A stretch of DNA of 64,000 nucleotides from a virus: positions 1 to 64,000 of the IMG/VR virus record IMGVR_UViG_3300033156_000392; one strand, 5' to 3'. Under the pieces are notes generated by a model. That model saw nothing but the letters and a program-made list of their open reading frames with translations, made no database searches and was not told the origin of the DNA. The position numbers and the translations under genes were made by a program. This document shows, piece after piece, positions 7,456-16,305 of this stretch. How positions within the stretch are numbered: position 1 is the stretch's first letter; every line of letters starts with the position of its first letter.

Positions 7456-9102
7456 ATGCCAGCCAATCAGATAGAGGAGATTGTCAGGTTCGAGGTAGAC
7501 ATCACACAGATGGACAGAGCAATGGGCAAGATCCTGAACCAGGGTGACAGAGTAGACAGACAGATGAGATGGATAGGCAGGGACTTTCTCAGGATAGCCT
7601 CCTTCGTGAGAGAGTGGGGCAGGAAGCTCGACCAGGTCTTTGGAGCCATGCAGAAGTCCTCCCTCACTCTCGGAGCCTCGATCCAAGACATCCACTGGGC
7701 CTTTGAGGGAATAGCCGCTGAGATAGGTGACGCTCTCTCTCCCTTGTTCGACGCTCTTGGCGACACCGCTGAGAGAGTTCTCTCCTTCTTTGAAGACATG
7801 CCACAGTCTCTCAAGGCTCTGATAGGGATGGGAGTCTTGATGGGGAAGATATTCTTCTCCGTCATAGGATGGTGGCTCCAGCTTGCAGGTACTTTCATGC
7901 TCTTCCGCTTCGGAGCAATGATGCTCATGGCGGAGCTTGGTCCTCTCGGTCTCTCCTTCGGGAAGTTCGGAGGAACGATAATGGGAATCGGTAAAGTTCT
8001 GGGTGTTGTCACACCTGGGATGCAGGAGTTCATGGGCTCCGCTTTTGCTGCTAAGAACATCATGTACTCCTTCGTCAAGTCCGGGAAGCTCACGGAGGTG
8101 CAGTTCTACAAACTTCAGAAGGCTCTAGCCACTACCGGAAAAACGACCAAGTTCGTGACGGCTGTAGATTCCGGCATGATCACCAACACCAGGAGCATGT
8201 GGAGATGGATGGAGAAGGAAGGGCTGGCTGTCAGAAAGGGAACAAAGAGAATGATCGTCCTCGGAAAGACTCAGAAGAAGGTGGAGAAAGCACAGAAAGG
8301 ACTACTGTCGAATCTCGGAGGCTTCGTTCCCAAGCTGGCTGCAGGCTTCATAGGCTTCTCTCTTCTAGGATACGCTATCGAGAAGGCAATTCCTGCTCTT
8401 GAGAATCTTGGAATAGATCTATGGCTCTTCGGAGATCTCTTCGAGTGGTTCATCGAGCTGGATCCTGTGTCTATCATTCTCCTTCTCGGTGGAGCCTTCG
8501 GGATGCTGAGATATGCTCTCGGAGGAACTACTGCAGACGTCTTGACTATGATGGGTAAGTTCTGGCAGTTCTATCTCATAGCACAAGTCATAACTGGTAT
8601 CTTCAACATCTGGAAGGATGGATGGAAAGGAGTCGCAAGAGTTGTGATAGCTGTTCTGGCTCTTCTGGCTTGGCACTTCAGAGCGTTCATCATCAAGAAA
8701 GTTACCACGTGGCTGGGAGTCTTGCAAGCTACCACGTGGAAAGCTACTGCCGCTGTGTGGGGCTTGAGAGCTGCCCTGATGGGGTTGCCCTTCTTTGCAC
8801 TCTTCGCCCTTGCAGGTCTCGGTGCTGGAGCTGGTGCTCCAAGAGCTCCTGGAGGAGGTGGAATACCTGCCATTCCCGCCACAGCTTACGCACAAGGTGG
8901 TGGCTTCGTGGCAAGAGGAGGTCTGGCTGTCATACATCCGGGAGAGCTCATTCTCCCTGCTGGAGCATGGGGAGGAGGCCTTGGGAACGTCACGGTGAAC
9001 ATCCAGTCAGCCATCATTAGGGAGGAGGAAGACATAAGAAGCCTGGCTGATGAGATATCTATGGCAGTGGCTGACAGACTTAGGAGGAGAGGGAAATGGT
9101 GA
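7456..9102 (+). CDS. Tape measure protein
   Basis: A 548-residue protein with an N-terminal helical region, several long hydrophobic segments (for example LLGGAFGMLRYALGG and IAVLALLAWHF), and the typical end AQGGGFVARGGLAVIHPGEL. Tape measures set tail length and help DNA pass the membrane. 548 residues predicts a short tail of roughly 80 nm by the usual 1.5 angstrom per residue rule. It directly follows the chaperone frames and overlaps the next gene by 7 bases. Confidence 0.7.
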   Translation: MPANQIEEIVRFEVDITQMDRAMGKILNQGDRVDRQMRWIGRDFLRIASFVREWGRKLDQVFGAMQKSSLTLGASIQDIHWAFEGIAAEIGDALSPLFDALGDTAERVLSFFEDMPQSLKALIGMGVLMGKIFFSVIGWWLQLAGTFMLFRFGAMMLMAELGPLGLSFGKFGGTIMGIGKVLGVVTPGMQEFMGSAFAAKNIMYSFVKSGKLTEVQFYKLQKALATTGKTTKFVTAVDSGMITNTRSMWRWMEKEGLAVRKGTKRMIVLGKTQKKVEKAQKGLLSNLGGFVPKLAAGFIGFSLLGYAIEKAIPALENLGIDLWLFGDLFEWFIELDPVSIILLLGGAFGMLRYALGGTTADVLTMMGKFWQFYLIAQVITGIFNIWKDGWKGVARVVIAVLALLAWHFRAFIIKKVTTWLGVLQATTWKATAAVWGLRAALMGLPFFALFALAGLGAGAGAPRAPGGGGIPAIPATAYAQGGGFVARGGLAVIHPGELILPAGAWGGGLGNVTVNIQSAIIREEEDIRSLADEISMAVADRLRRRGKW

Positions 9103-9740
9103 GGTATCTGATGCTGGAGCCTAGGATGGAAGCTGGAGCCATGAGAGATCCGAAAGACTCCTCATGGCACTACGCCTTCTACTATCCGTCTAAGAATCCG
9201 ACAGAGTACTATCTCTTTGCCTTCCAGCTTCTCCCCGAGAGAGCCAGGTTCCAGAGTGGGACTGAGTGGAGAGTCAAGTGGGTGGCTAAGAGACCTTTCA
9301 AGAGGTATAGATACAGGACGAGAGGAGAAATGTCACTGGAAGTGGAGGGACTCCTTCCCATAACAGACATCTCACACTTGGACAGGATGGTCAGAGCTTC
9401 ATCAATAGTTTCGTATGGGACAGGAGGTGTAGACATAGGAGCTGTTTTACGATTCAGATACTTCGACCCAGAAACTGTTCCTGGGTTCGTGAGTAAGGAG
9501 GGTGCAATTGTGACTTTCTCCACGCTCTCAAACTATCCGACTGTTCCAGATGACGAGGAGAACTCCTATCTGAGAGGAATACTGGGTGTAGACGCTAGGT
9601 TCTGGTTCGTATGCTCCAAGAGAACCACTCTGGAGCCTCTCAACAGGTGGGTGAGTATAGACGGAACGAATACTCGTCTTGGGAAGTACACTTTGAGAGG
9701 AGAGATGATATACTATGGTCAAGACGGACAGCTTATTTAA
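9096..9740 (+). CDS. Distal tail-like protein
   Basis: A 214-residue beta-rich protein following the tape measure, the usual place of the distal tail protein that joins tube and tip complex. It has alternating strands (YYLFAFQLLPERARFQSGTEWRVKW) and no enzymatic motif. Call by synteny. Confidence 0.5.
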   Translation: MVRYLMLEPRMEAGAMRDPKDSSWHYAFYYPSKNPTEYYLFAFQLLPERARFQSGTEWRVKWVAKRPFKRYRYRTRGEMSLEVEGLLPITDISHLDRMVRASSIVSYGTGGVDIGAVLRFRYFDPETVPGFVSKEGAIVTFSTLSNYPTVPDDEENSYLRGILGVDARFWFVCSKRTTLEPLNRWVSIDGTNTRLGKYTLRGEMIYYGQDGQLI

Positions 9741-9752
9741 GGAGGTGAGAAA

Positions 9753-10040
9753 GTGATAGGAGACTCCAAGTCCGGTGTGGCAACTCTTACTCCCTCCGAG
9801 ACGTATGACATCAAGCCTTCGGGAGTGAGAGAAGAGTGGATAGTGACCAATCTGTACACCACTGGTGCATCGACGTTCGAGGTGACCGATGGGACCGACT
9901 CCGTTCCCTTCTGGGAGCCTACAGGCAGTGACAGGCTGAAGGGAGAGAGCTTTCACCTGTCTAGCAGCTACTGGATCAAGGTCACCAACACCGGGTCGAC
10001 GGAGATCAAGATAGCCTGGGACGGAGTGCAGAGCAGGTAG
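9753..10040 (+). CDS. Small beta-rich tail-associated protein
   Basis: A 95-residue protein, all strands and turns (WIVTNLYTTGASTFEVTDG...YWIKVTNTGSTEIKIAWDG), which resembles small virion decoration folds. The GTG start has GGAGGTG upstream. A similar layout appears in the protein at 35892, which hints that both are virion proteins. No precise family. Confidence 0.45.
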   Translation: MIGDSKSGVATLTPSETYDIKPSGVREEWIVTNLYTTGASTFEVTDGTDSVPFWEPTGSDRLKGESFHLSSSYWIKVTNTGSTEIKIAWDGVQSR

Positions 10041-10052
10041 GGGGAGAGAACT

Positions 10053-10472
10053 ATGCCTGACATGCTCTCCGAGACCGGGAAGAGAGTTTGGACACTCTCT
10101 GAGACTGGAGAATGGCTCTTCACCTCCATACTGGAAACTGGAGAAACTGCCTTTCCTCTTGGCACTCTCGTTTCTCTCTACATGGAAGCTCATCTCCATG
10201 GCTGGGAGACTAGATCCACTTCTCTCTCTCTCGAGGCTCATATGGACAAGTTCGAGGTCCTGACACTGGACATACCTCTTGAGACGTCTCTGGAGACTCT
10301 CCCACCTCAGCTCGTCCTTTCGCCTTTTGGAGAGCTCTTCTTCGGAGCAGTGTCTGAGAGAGGGAGAGAGATGATACACACACTTGCTGAGACTGGAGAG
10401 AGACTGAGAATACCAGTTCCGGTTCCCTCAGTCGGGATGCCAAGTCCCACAGTTCTGGTGGTGAGGAGGTGA
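10053..10472 (+). CDS. Tail region protein with ETGE repeats
   Basis: A 139-residue protein with a repeated short motif: LSETGKRVWTLSETGEWLFT, ILETGET, LAETGERLRI, and a variant VSERGREM. The repeats suggest a beta-solenoid or layered structure. It lies between two tail genes and shares their operon. Function not recognised. Confidence 0.45.
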   Translation: MPDMLSETGKRVWTLSETGEWLFTSILETGETAFPLGTLVSLYMEAHLHGWETRSTSLSLEAHMDKFEVLTLDIPLETSLETLPPQLVLSPFGELFFGAVSERGREMIHTLAETGERLRIPVPVPSVGMPSPTVLVVRR

Positions 10473-10476
10473 GAAA

Positions 10477-13299
10477 GTGCCAGTAACACCAGGATACTAC
10501 ATCCCGGAAGATTCCATAGTCTACGTTCTCTCGGAAAGAAAAATAGACGAAGTTCCGAGGTTCGAGATAAGAGTCTGGGATCCCATCAAGAAGGGAGGGT
10601 CGATGGGAGAGATAGAGGCTGACATAGAGATCGGGGAGCCAGTGGAGATTAGACTGGCTTCTCCAGAGGAGAGTCCGAGACCACTTGTGAAAGGACTGGT
10701 GTACTCCATAAAGAGAGAGGATGAGGAGATTATAGTTTCTGGCTATGGCTTCGAGAAGATGCTGACTAACTTGACAATTACTTTTGATGACGAGGAGAAG
10801 GAAGCGGAGCACTTCTGGAACAAGGACTACTCATATTTGTTGGAGTTTTTGATAGAAGTCTGGGTGAACGGGAGAAACTTGAACGACTGGGTGGCCTATA
10901 AGAACGGAGAAGGAAGTGAGCCTCCTGCAGAGCATTACGTAATAGACACCACGGAGCTTGGAGCACAGCCTTTGGGAACAAAAGGATATTTCAAGATAAA
11001 GAAGGACGATAACCTGTGGGAAACCATTCTGTCACTGTGTAAGGAGCTGAAGGCTATTTTCTACTTAGACACCGTGATAGAATGGAACGAATCAGAGAAC
11101 AAGTACGAGTTCAATCACACGGCCAGACTCAGATTCTACAGAGGTGGACCAAACTTTGACGTAGAAGGTACAAGACTGGTTGAGGGAGACTGGGAGATTA
11201 CGGACTTGGTTTTATCAAAGAGTCTTGAAAGGAGTCAGGATGATCCATATTCCATCATCATAGTGAGTGGAGGGACTGACGGCTTCGCTGAGGAGTTCAA
11301 TAAGGGTATTCTTGACTCTAGATGGTCATATCAAGAAGGGAGTGTCGAGTGGAGGAAGGATCCTACTTTCTCTTCTGAGGGAGAGTATGGTGTCCAAGGT
11401 ACTTCTGAGGGACTCTCTCTCTTCCAGACGAAAGGAGTGTATGGCTACGGAACCTATGAGTTTGAGGCTGTTCTCGATGCTGGAGCTCCTTCATGGGACT
11501 GGAAGACACCGCTAATAGTCATTTCTCCTCTCTTCAGTCTGTACATCCAAGGGAGAGGAATTCCTGGATCTTCTCCTCCAGCATACCAGTGGAGATTCAC
11601 TTTCTCCCGCTCCGTCTACACCTCACTTGAAGAGCATACGTTCGGAGAGGAGTCAAGGACTCGGGAAGTGACGAGATATTCCTCGACTTCAAAGGTGAAA
11701 GTAGTTCTCCAGGTCAAGAGGAAAGAGGTCAGCTACCAGCTCTACATAGACGGCTCAAAAGACTTGGAGGATTCTTTCACTCTGCAGGAGGAGCCGGAGA
11801 GTCCGAGTGAAACGTTAAAGTTCTATTTGACGGACAAGTCCTTCCTCGATAGAGTCGTGGTTGCCAGTGACGAATCTATCATCTACACGATCATCGACTC
11901 CTATGCACTCGAAAGGTTCGGTCCCACCACCAAGAGAATATACATCCCCTCAGTGAGCACTCTGGAGGAAGCCAAGGAGCTGGCACAGTGGTATCAGGAG
12001 AGAGCCAGAGAGGGATTCTGGTCTGGGACTTTCGTCATTCCAGGCTCCCTCGACGTCAAGCTTGGAGACACTGTCTATTATCAAGGAAGAGGATACTTCG
12101 TGACCGGGATCAAGCACACTCTCGATCCTTCTTTCGAGACCACTCTGGAGGTGGAGGAAGCACGTCCAGACTTGGTGAAAGAAATAAAAGACACCAATCA
12201 AGCTACTCTTGACAGACTATCCACCGATGAGTTCAAGAGAGACACTGTGATAGTTTCTCCAAAGATAGAGTCTGGAAGCTCTCTTCCGTCTACCGGAAGG
12301 CCGGGAGAGGTGTACTACAACGACTCTGACAGCAAGCTCTACGTCTACAAGAAGCAGGAAGATGGAAGCTATGCTTGGACGGAGATATTCGACACAGAGT
12401 CAACCTACTCAGTTCCTGGGACTTCTACAGTCGATCCGAACACCGTCCCTCTCTCAGTAGTCTCTTCTCCCACTAACATTTCCATCCAAGACTCAACCAC
12501 CAACGTCAGTAACGTTTCTAATAACACTGGCTTGGGAGTAGGCAGTTCCAGTCTTCCTTCAGCCCAGACGGTGTCCTCTGCTACAGGTCTTACCTCGGTC
12601 TGGGTGCCTCAAAGTATTTACAAGAATCCCTCTCTCACTCTCTCTGGTTGGAACGAGTACACGGGAGCGATTTCCTCTCTCTACTGTAACAAAGTTCTGG
12701 ATTTCTTTGTCAGAGTTTCAGGAGTTGGCTCTGATACCAAAAAGAGATGGTTCCATATGGCTTTCCTTGGCACGTCTTTTACCGTTTCCAAGAAGCCTAT
12801 CGTCCTGGGTATTCTGATACGCAGCACCGACTCCTCCGGAACCCTTGGGAGCATAGCTCTCAGCGAGCAAAAGATGGTTTCTTCCTACGAAACTTCTCAG
12901 GAGCCAGATGGCACAGTCAGTCTGTCAGATTTCTCCTGGATAGTCCCCGTTAGTTGCAAGGACGGTGACTATTTCGTGGTAAGACTCCTTGCTAGAGACA
13001 AAGACGCCGTCGGAATGTCGTACACAGGAACTTCGGTAGTTTCTTTTTCAATAGCAAGTGGAGCACACGACCACAACATAGGTCCTATATCCGTCACTAA
13101 TACCTCTCATGGACATGGTACGTCAGATCCTGGACACTCACACGGTGTCAACGATCCTGGACATACTCACACCCCTTCTGATCCCGGACATTACCACTCT
13201 CTGGATCAGGAGGCTCACACTCACACGGTCTCAACTTCTGGTGGCGGTCTTGAAACAAAGAAGAGAAAGTATCTCAACATGGAGGTGTATTTGAAATGA
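10477..13299 (+). CDS. Tail hub/tip protein with lectin-like insert and HxH needle
   Basis: This 940-residue protein is the largest in the window. Residues 1-245 look like a baseplate-hub or tail-tip ring domain. About residues 265-450 form a concanavalin-like jelly roll (FNKGILDSRWSY...GVYGYGTYEFEAVLDAG) that interrupts the hub. Hub-type sequence resumes near LAQWYQERAREGFWSGTF and GDTVYYQGRGYFVTGIKH. The C-terminus (863-918) carries six HxH pairs (HDH, HGH, HSH, HTH, HYH, HTH) in a GH-rich repeat, like the metal-binding needle tips of T4 gp37/gp12. It should bind the host surface. Confidence 0.65.
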   Translation: MPVTPGYYIPEDSIVYVLSERKIDEVPRFEIRVWDPIKKGGSMGEIEADIEIGEPVEIRLASPEESPRPLVKGLVYSIKREDEEIIVSGYGFEKMLTNLTITFDDEEKEAEHFWNKDYSYLLEFLIEVWVNGRNLNDWVAYKNGEGSEPPAEHYVIDTTELGAQPLGTKGYFKIKKDDNLWETILSLCKELKAIFYLDTVIEWNESENKYEFNHTARLRFYRGGPNFDVEGTRLVEGDWEITDLVLSKSLERSQDDPYSIIIVSGGTDGFAEEFNKGILDSRWSYQEGSVEWRKDPTFSSEGEYGVQGTSEGLSLFQTKGVYGYGTYEFEAVLDAGAPSWDWKTPLIVISPLFSLYIQGRGIPGSSPPAYQWRFTFSRSVYTSLEEHTFGEESRTREVTRYSSTSKVKVVLQVKRKEVSYQLYIDGSKDLEDSFTLQEEPESPSETLKFYLTDKSFLDRVVVASDESIIYTIIDSYALERFGPTTKRIYIPSVSTLEEAKELAQWYQERAREGFWSGTFVIPGSLDVKLGDTVYYQGRGYFVTGIKHTLDPSFETTLEVEEARPDLVKEIKDTNQATLDRLSTDEFKRDTVIVSPKIESGSSLPSTGRPGEVYYNDSDSKLYVYKKQEDGSYAWTEIFDTESTYSVPGTSTVDPNTVPLSVVSSPTNISIQDSTTNVSNVSNNTGLGVGSSSLPSAQTVSSATGLTSVWVPQSIYKNPSLTLSGWNEYTGAISSLYCNKVLDFFVRVSGVGSDTKKRWFHMAFLGTSFTVSKKPIVLGILIRSTDSSGTLGSIALSEQKMVSSYETSQEPDGTVSLSDFSWIVPVSCKDGDYFVVRLLARDKDAVGMSYTGTSVVSFSIASGAHDHNIGPISVTNTSHGHGTSDPGHSHGVNDPGHTHTPSDPGHYHSLDQEAHTHTVSTSGGGLETKKRKYLNMEVYLK

Positions 13300-13532
13300 C
13301 GTGGAAGTGTCCAAACACGGGGAGTGAGTACGATCAGGAAACGCAGGACAAGATAGACTCAGCTGGACCAGGAGCGACCGTCAGAGTCGACTGCTCCTTC
13401 TGTGGAGAGACACACTTCTTCACTCCTCCCCTTCCTTGGGAGATCGGAGACAGAGGGAAAGTGAAGGAAACGTACACTTTCAAGACAGTTCTCGTCATGG
13501 AGTCATTTCTTAAGGACAATGAGGACGCCTGA
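13296..13532 (+). CDS. Small zinc-binding-like tail operon protein
   Basis: A 78-residue protein with CPNTGSEYD and CSFCGETHFF, a zinc-ribbon-like set of three cysteines plus His. The start overlaps the tail tip stop (ATGA), so it is the last gene of the tail operon. Its end overlaps the convergent Alba gene by 30 bases. Confidence 0.5.
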   Translation: MTWKCPNTGSEYDQETQDKIDSAGPGATVRVDCSFCGETHFFTPPLPWEIGDRGKVKETYTFKTVLVMESFLKDNEDA

Positions 13533-13757
13533 GTGCTCTCTCCCACTTTCGTCACTCTGCTTGATCGTCTCTATAGAGGAGAGAGTCACTCCGAAGAGTC
13601 TCTTAGCTCTCTCAGCCAGCTCATAGGCTTTCTCCATCCCGGTTCCGAAGGCTGTCACTCTCACCTCATCGTACTTCCCGAGCTTCACTGCTACAGCCGT
13701 CAAGTAGTTCCCTATGGGCTTCCTGGCTACTCTCACCAAGTTGTCATCACTCCTCAT
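13503..13757 (-). CDS. Alba-family DNA/RNA-binding protein
   Basis: Eighty-four residues fit Alba: a K-P motif at residues 13-14 followed by IGNYLTAV (compare KKPVMNYV), GKYDEVRVTAFGTGMEKAYELAERAKRLFG, and the C-terminal strand SGVLIVLKK. Alba dimers coat DNA and RNA in archaea. The ATG at 13757 overlaps the end of the portal gene. An earlier in-frame ATG at 13775 lies inside the portal and is less likely. It could condense viral DNA or remodel host chromatin. Confidence 0.75.
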   Translation of the reverse strand: MRSDDNLVRVARKPIGNYLTAVAVKLGKYDEVRVTAFGTGMEKAYELAERAKRLFGVTLSSIETIKQSDESGREHSGVLIVLKK

Positions 13758-15021
13758 TTTCCTCACCTTCCTCATCTTTGGAGAAGAACCTCATGCTTGG
13801 GTGTCCTCTGGCTAGCTTGTCTCTCTTCTCCCTCTCTTCCTCAGTGTTCGGTATCTGAGGTAGTCCCTCTAGAGATCTTATCAGGTTCTCAGTCTCTATG
13901 TCTCTGGTCAGGAGACCAGCTCTGGTCAGAATACCAAGCCTTCTGGCCATCGAGAGTCTCGTGGTGGGAGAGTACTCTACAAAGCTTATCCTCGGTATGC
14001 TCTTGAGATTGTAGACAGGTGATATCTTCTCGAATATTTGCTCCTCTATCTGCTCCGCTAACTCGTTCTGTAGAGCTCTTATGGTTCTCTCGTAGTCAAT
14101 GAGAGTGGTGTCTCTCCCTTTTTCCTCTGTTTCTATCCTTGGAAAACCAAGACACTCTCTTATGATGTTGGAGAAGTAGTGCAAGTACGTCTCCACTCTC
14201 TCTGGCTTTCCAAGCTCCATTGCTCTCATGTTTATCCAGTAAGGAAAGATGAAAGCACTCTTCGACGTCAGATTCTTCAAGTCTCCCTCCAGCTTGGTTA
14301 CCAGTTCCTCTGATGGAGGGTGCTTGTCGTCTCCCACCGAGAGTATGATGGGTGGGAAGCCAATCCTCCAGACAGACTCTCCCACTCCCTCTTCCATGTT
14401 GAGCTTGAAGAGAATGGGCTTGTAGAGGATTTCGAGTGGAGATATGCCCATTCTTCCCTCCTCAAGGCTGTAGAGTGTGAAGAAAGCAACCTTTGAGACA
14501 GGGAGAGTTATTTTCTTCCCTCTCGAAGTAGTCTGGACGAACTCCGTCGGATATCCGTACTCGTCCTGCTTTATACTCCCATTCGGCTCTCTTCCGTAGT
14601 CTATGGTCTTCGGATCCACTCTCAGTATCTTCAGGACCTCTGTGTTGGCTCTGTTGGGTATTATCTCGTATATGGCGAACCCGTATATCAAACAGTCTCT
14701 TATGACGGTTCTAAGGAACTTACCGAACCCTCTCTTCCTGTCTCTACAGAAGTTCTCCACTATTCTCCTGCTCTCTTCATCCTCAGAGGTTATTGTGTAT
14801 CCTCCAGACACTACGTCTCTGGCGTACTTGTTGACAAGTCCGAAGACCAGTCCGTCCATCCTGTATATTTTTTCCAAAAGAGAGAGTCTCGCCTTTGGGG
14901 TTTCTCCTCTCTTCGAGAGAACTTCACCGCTACCTTCCACAGCAAGGCTTCTGACGAGTCTCCTTACTTCTCCTTCAGTTTCAACCCTCTTGGTGGGGAC
15001 TTCCTCTCTCCTGAATCCCAC
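13747..15021 (-). CDS. Portal protein
   Basis: This 424-residue protein has the phage portal pattern: an early VFGLVNKYARDVVSGGY, then the LIYGFAIYEIIPNR and VDPKTIDYG segments, VAFFTLYSLEEGRMGISPLE, and the C-terminal FSNIIRECLGFPRIETEEKG, the common end of the wing and crown. The portal forms the dodecameric DNA gate. Unlike in most tailed viruses it is not between terminase and protease but on the opposite strand after the tail module. It starts at GTG. Confidence 0.75.
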   Translation of the reverse strand: MGFRREEVPTKRVETEGEVRRLVRSLAVEGSGEVLSKRGETPKARLSLLEKIYRMDGLVFGLVNKYARDVVSGGYTITSEDEESRRIVENFCRDRKRGFGKFLRTVIRDCLIYGFAIYEIIPNRANTEVLKILRVDPKTIDYGREPNGSIKQDEYGYPTEFVQTTSRGKKITLPVSKVAFFTLYSLEEGRMGISPLEILYKPILFKLNMEEGVGESVWRIGFPPIILSVGDDKHPPSEELVTKLEGDLKNLTSKSAFIFPYWINMRAMELGKPERVETYLHYFSNIIRECLGFPRIETEEKGRDTTLIDYERTIRALQNELAEQIEEQIFEKISPVYNLKSIPRISFVEYSPTTRLSMARRLGILTRAGLLTRDIETENLIRSLEGLPQIPNTEEEREKRDKLARGHPSMRFFSKDEEGEENEE

Positions 15022-15026
15022 TCACA

Positions 15027-15143
15027 TCACCCTGTCCTTGAGCAGAGAGGGCACTCTTGGAGAGTTCCTACTATCTCCGTACCTTCTGAAACTTGAATTC
15101 TCCAAGTTGCTCCACAGCTTTGACACTTTATGTCTGTTTCCAT
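15027..15143 (-). CDS. Zinc ribbon microprotein
   Basis: A 38-residue protein with CQSCGATW...CPLCSRTG, a CxxC-CxxC zinc ribbon. It lies six bases upstream of the portal in the same operon. Such tiny ribbons occur throughout this genome. Confidence 0.55.
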   Translation of the reverse strand: METDIKCQSCGATWRIQVSEGTEIVGTLQECPLCSRTG

Positions 15144-15179
15144 TCTTTCACCTCTTCACACTTCTCTCTACTTCTCGGT

Positions 15180-15362
15180 TTAAATACGTTTCTTGCATTT
15201 GTCACACATAACCGTTCTCTTTATACCTAACAGAGTGCTCTCCTTGTCCCTGGAGAGCCATAGAAGCTTCTGGTACTCTTGCCACTCGTGAAGTGTCATG
15301 GTGGCTTCTCTCACTTTCCCACATACTGGACAGGGCTTCAGTCTGACCTTCACCTCAGTCAT
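15180..15362 (-). CDS. Zinc ribbon protein
   Basis: Sixty residues with CPVCGKV near the N-terminus and CDKCKKRI at the end, a two-knuckle zinc site separated by a helix (LHEWQEYQKLLWLSRDKE). It follows the metallophosphoesterase by two bases in one operon. Nucleic-acid or protein binding is inferred only. Confidence 0.55.
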   Translation of the reverse strand: MTEVKVRLKPCPVCGKVREATMTLHEWQEYQKLLWLSRDKESTLLGIKRTVMCDKCKKRI

Positions 15363-15364
15363 TT

Positions 15365-16300
15365 CTACACCTCCTTCGGTCTTCTATATCGGACTTGAGT
15401 GGTTCTCCCGAACCTGTCTAGAATCAGCCATCCGACCTGTGCTACATATCCCTTCCCAAGCAGATATGAGGACTCTTTCTGCAGGCATCCAGCCTCTATC
15501 AGCAGCTTGTTTCTCTCCGGAGTGAGAGCCAGGAGCTGATGTCTGTGTCCTGTGACAAGTATGTCTGGCTTGGGCTCGGGGAGCCTTCTGAATATGTTGA
15601 GAAGAGTGGAGCCTATCGAAACGGATACGCCTGCAGAGTGCATCATCATCAGCCTCCACCTTCCGTTTACTTTCAGGTTGGCCACTGAGCCGTAGTATCT
15701 GACGTTTCTAACCGAGTTTGCCACTGTCTTGAGAGGATCCAAGCCTACCTGATATCTACCTTTTATTTTCTCCTCATGCCCCCCTATTACCATGTGGACT
15801 CTACATCTTCTAGGAAGCATCTTCAGATGCTCTATCATCTCCTCTATCTGGTACTCTATCTTTGGCTCTTTAAGGTCCATTAGCTCTATCCTGTACACAC
15901 CAAGACCCTGAAGCAGATCTCCAGCAGCTAGTATGTCTCTGATTCTTTCTCTTCTCACGTCCCTGACGAGTTCTCTCCAAGCCATCTCCGAGAAGTATGT
16001 GCTTCCTATGTGCCAGTCAGACGTGATCAGAAAGGGAGTGGAAACCTTTCCTTGGATGTTGTAGGAGAAACCTGATCTGAGCATGGAGAGCTTTCGAACT
16101 CCACTGTCGACATGCTCTTGGATGTCATATCCAGCGTCTCTCAGATTCTTCACTGTCGTTCTGATGCTCCTCTTGCTCACTCTCACTCCTATTTGATGGA
16201 AGAGTCTTCTCTGTATTTCTCTCTCAGCCATAGGTCCGGGATTGTCTTTTAGAATTCTTATAATGAGACTCTCCAGAGACGGTAATTGAGACAGACGCAT
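15365..16300 (-). CDS. Calcineurin-like metallophosphoesterase with winged-helix N-terminus
   Basis: Residues 1-75 resemble a winged helix (EREIQRRLFHQIGVRVSKRSIRTTVKNL). The rest is a metallophosphoesterase: D95-x-H97 (SDWHIG), D128 (GDLLQG), GGHEE at 173-177 where GNHE is usual, a His in MMHSAG, and GHRH. Mre11, SbcD and the archaeal PolD small subunit share this fold. With PolB and the OB-fold protein in the same gene block, a nuclease role in replication or repair is likely. The Asn-to-Gly change is odd. Confidence 0.7.
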   Translation of the reverse strand: MRLSQLPSLESLIIRILKDNPGPMAEREIQRRLFHQIGVRVSKRSIRTTVKNLRDAGYDIQEHVDSGVRKLSMLRSGFSYNIQGKVSTPFLITSDWHIGSTYFSEMAWRELVRDVRRERIRDILAAGDLLQGLGVYRIELMDLKEPKIEYQIEEMIEHLKMLPRRCRVHMVIGGHEEKIKGRYQVGLDPLKTVANSVRNVRYYGSVANLKVNGRWRLMMMHSAGVSVSIGSTLLNIFRRLPEPKPDILVTGHRHQLLALTPERNKLLIEAGCLQKESSYLLGKGYVAQVGWLILDRFGRTTQVRYRRPKEV

Positions 16301-16305
16301 CTTAT

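Noticed and set aside
8419-8937. Minus-strand frame over the tape measure gene
   Set aside because: Low-quality composition and no start signal; the plus frame has clear tape measure features.
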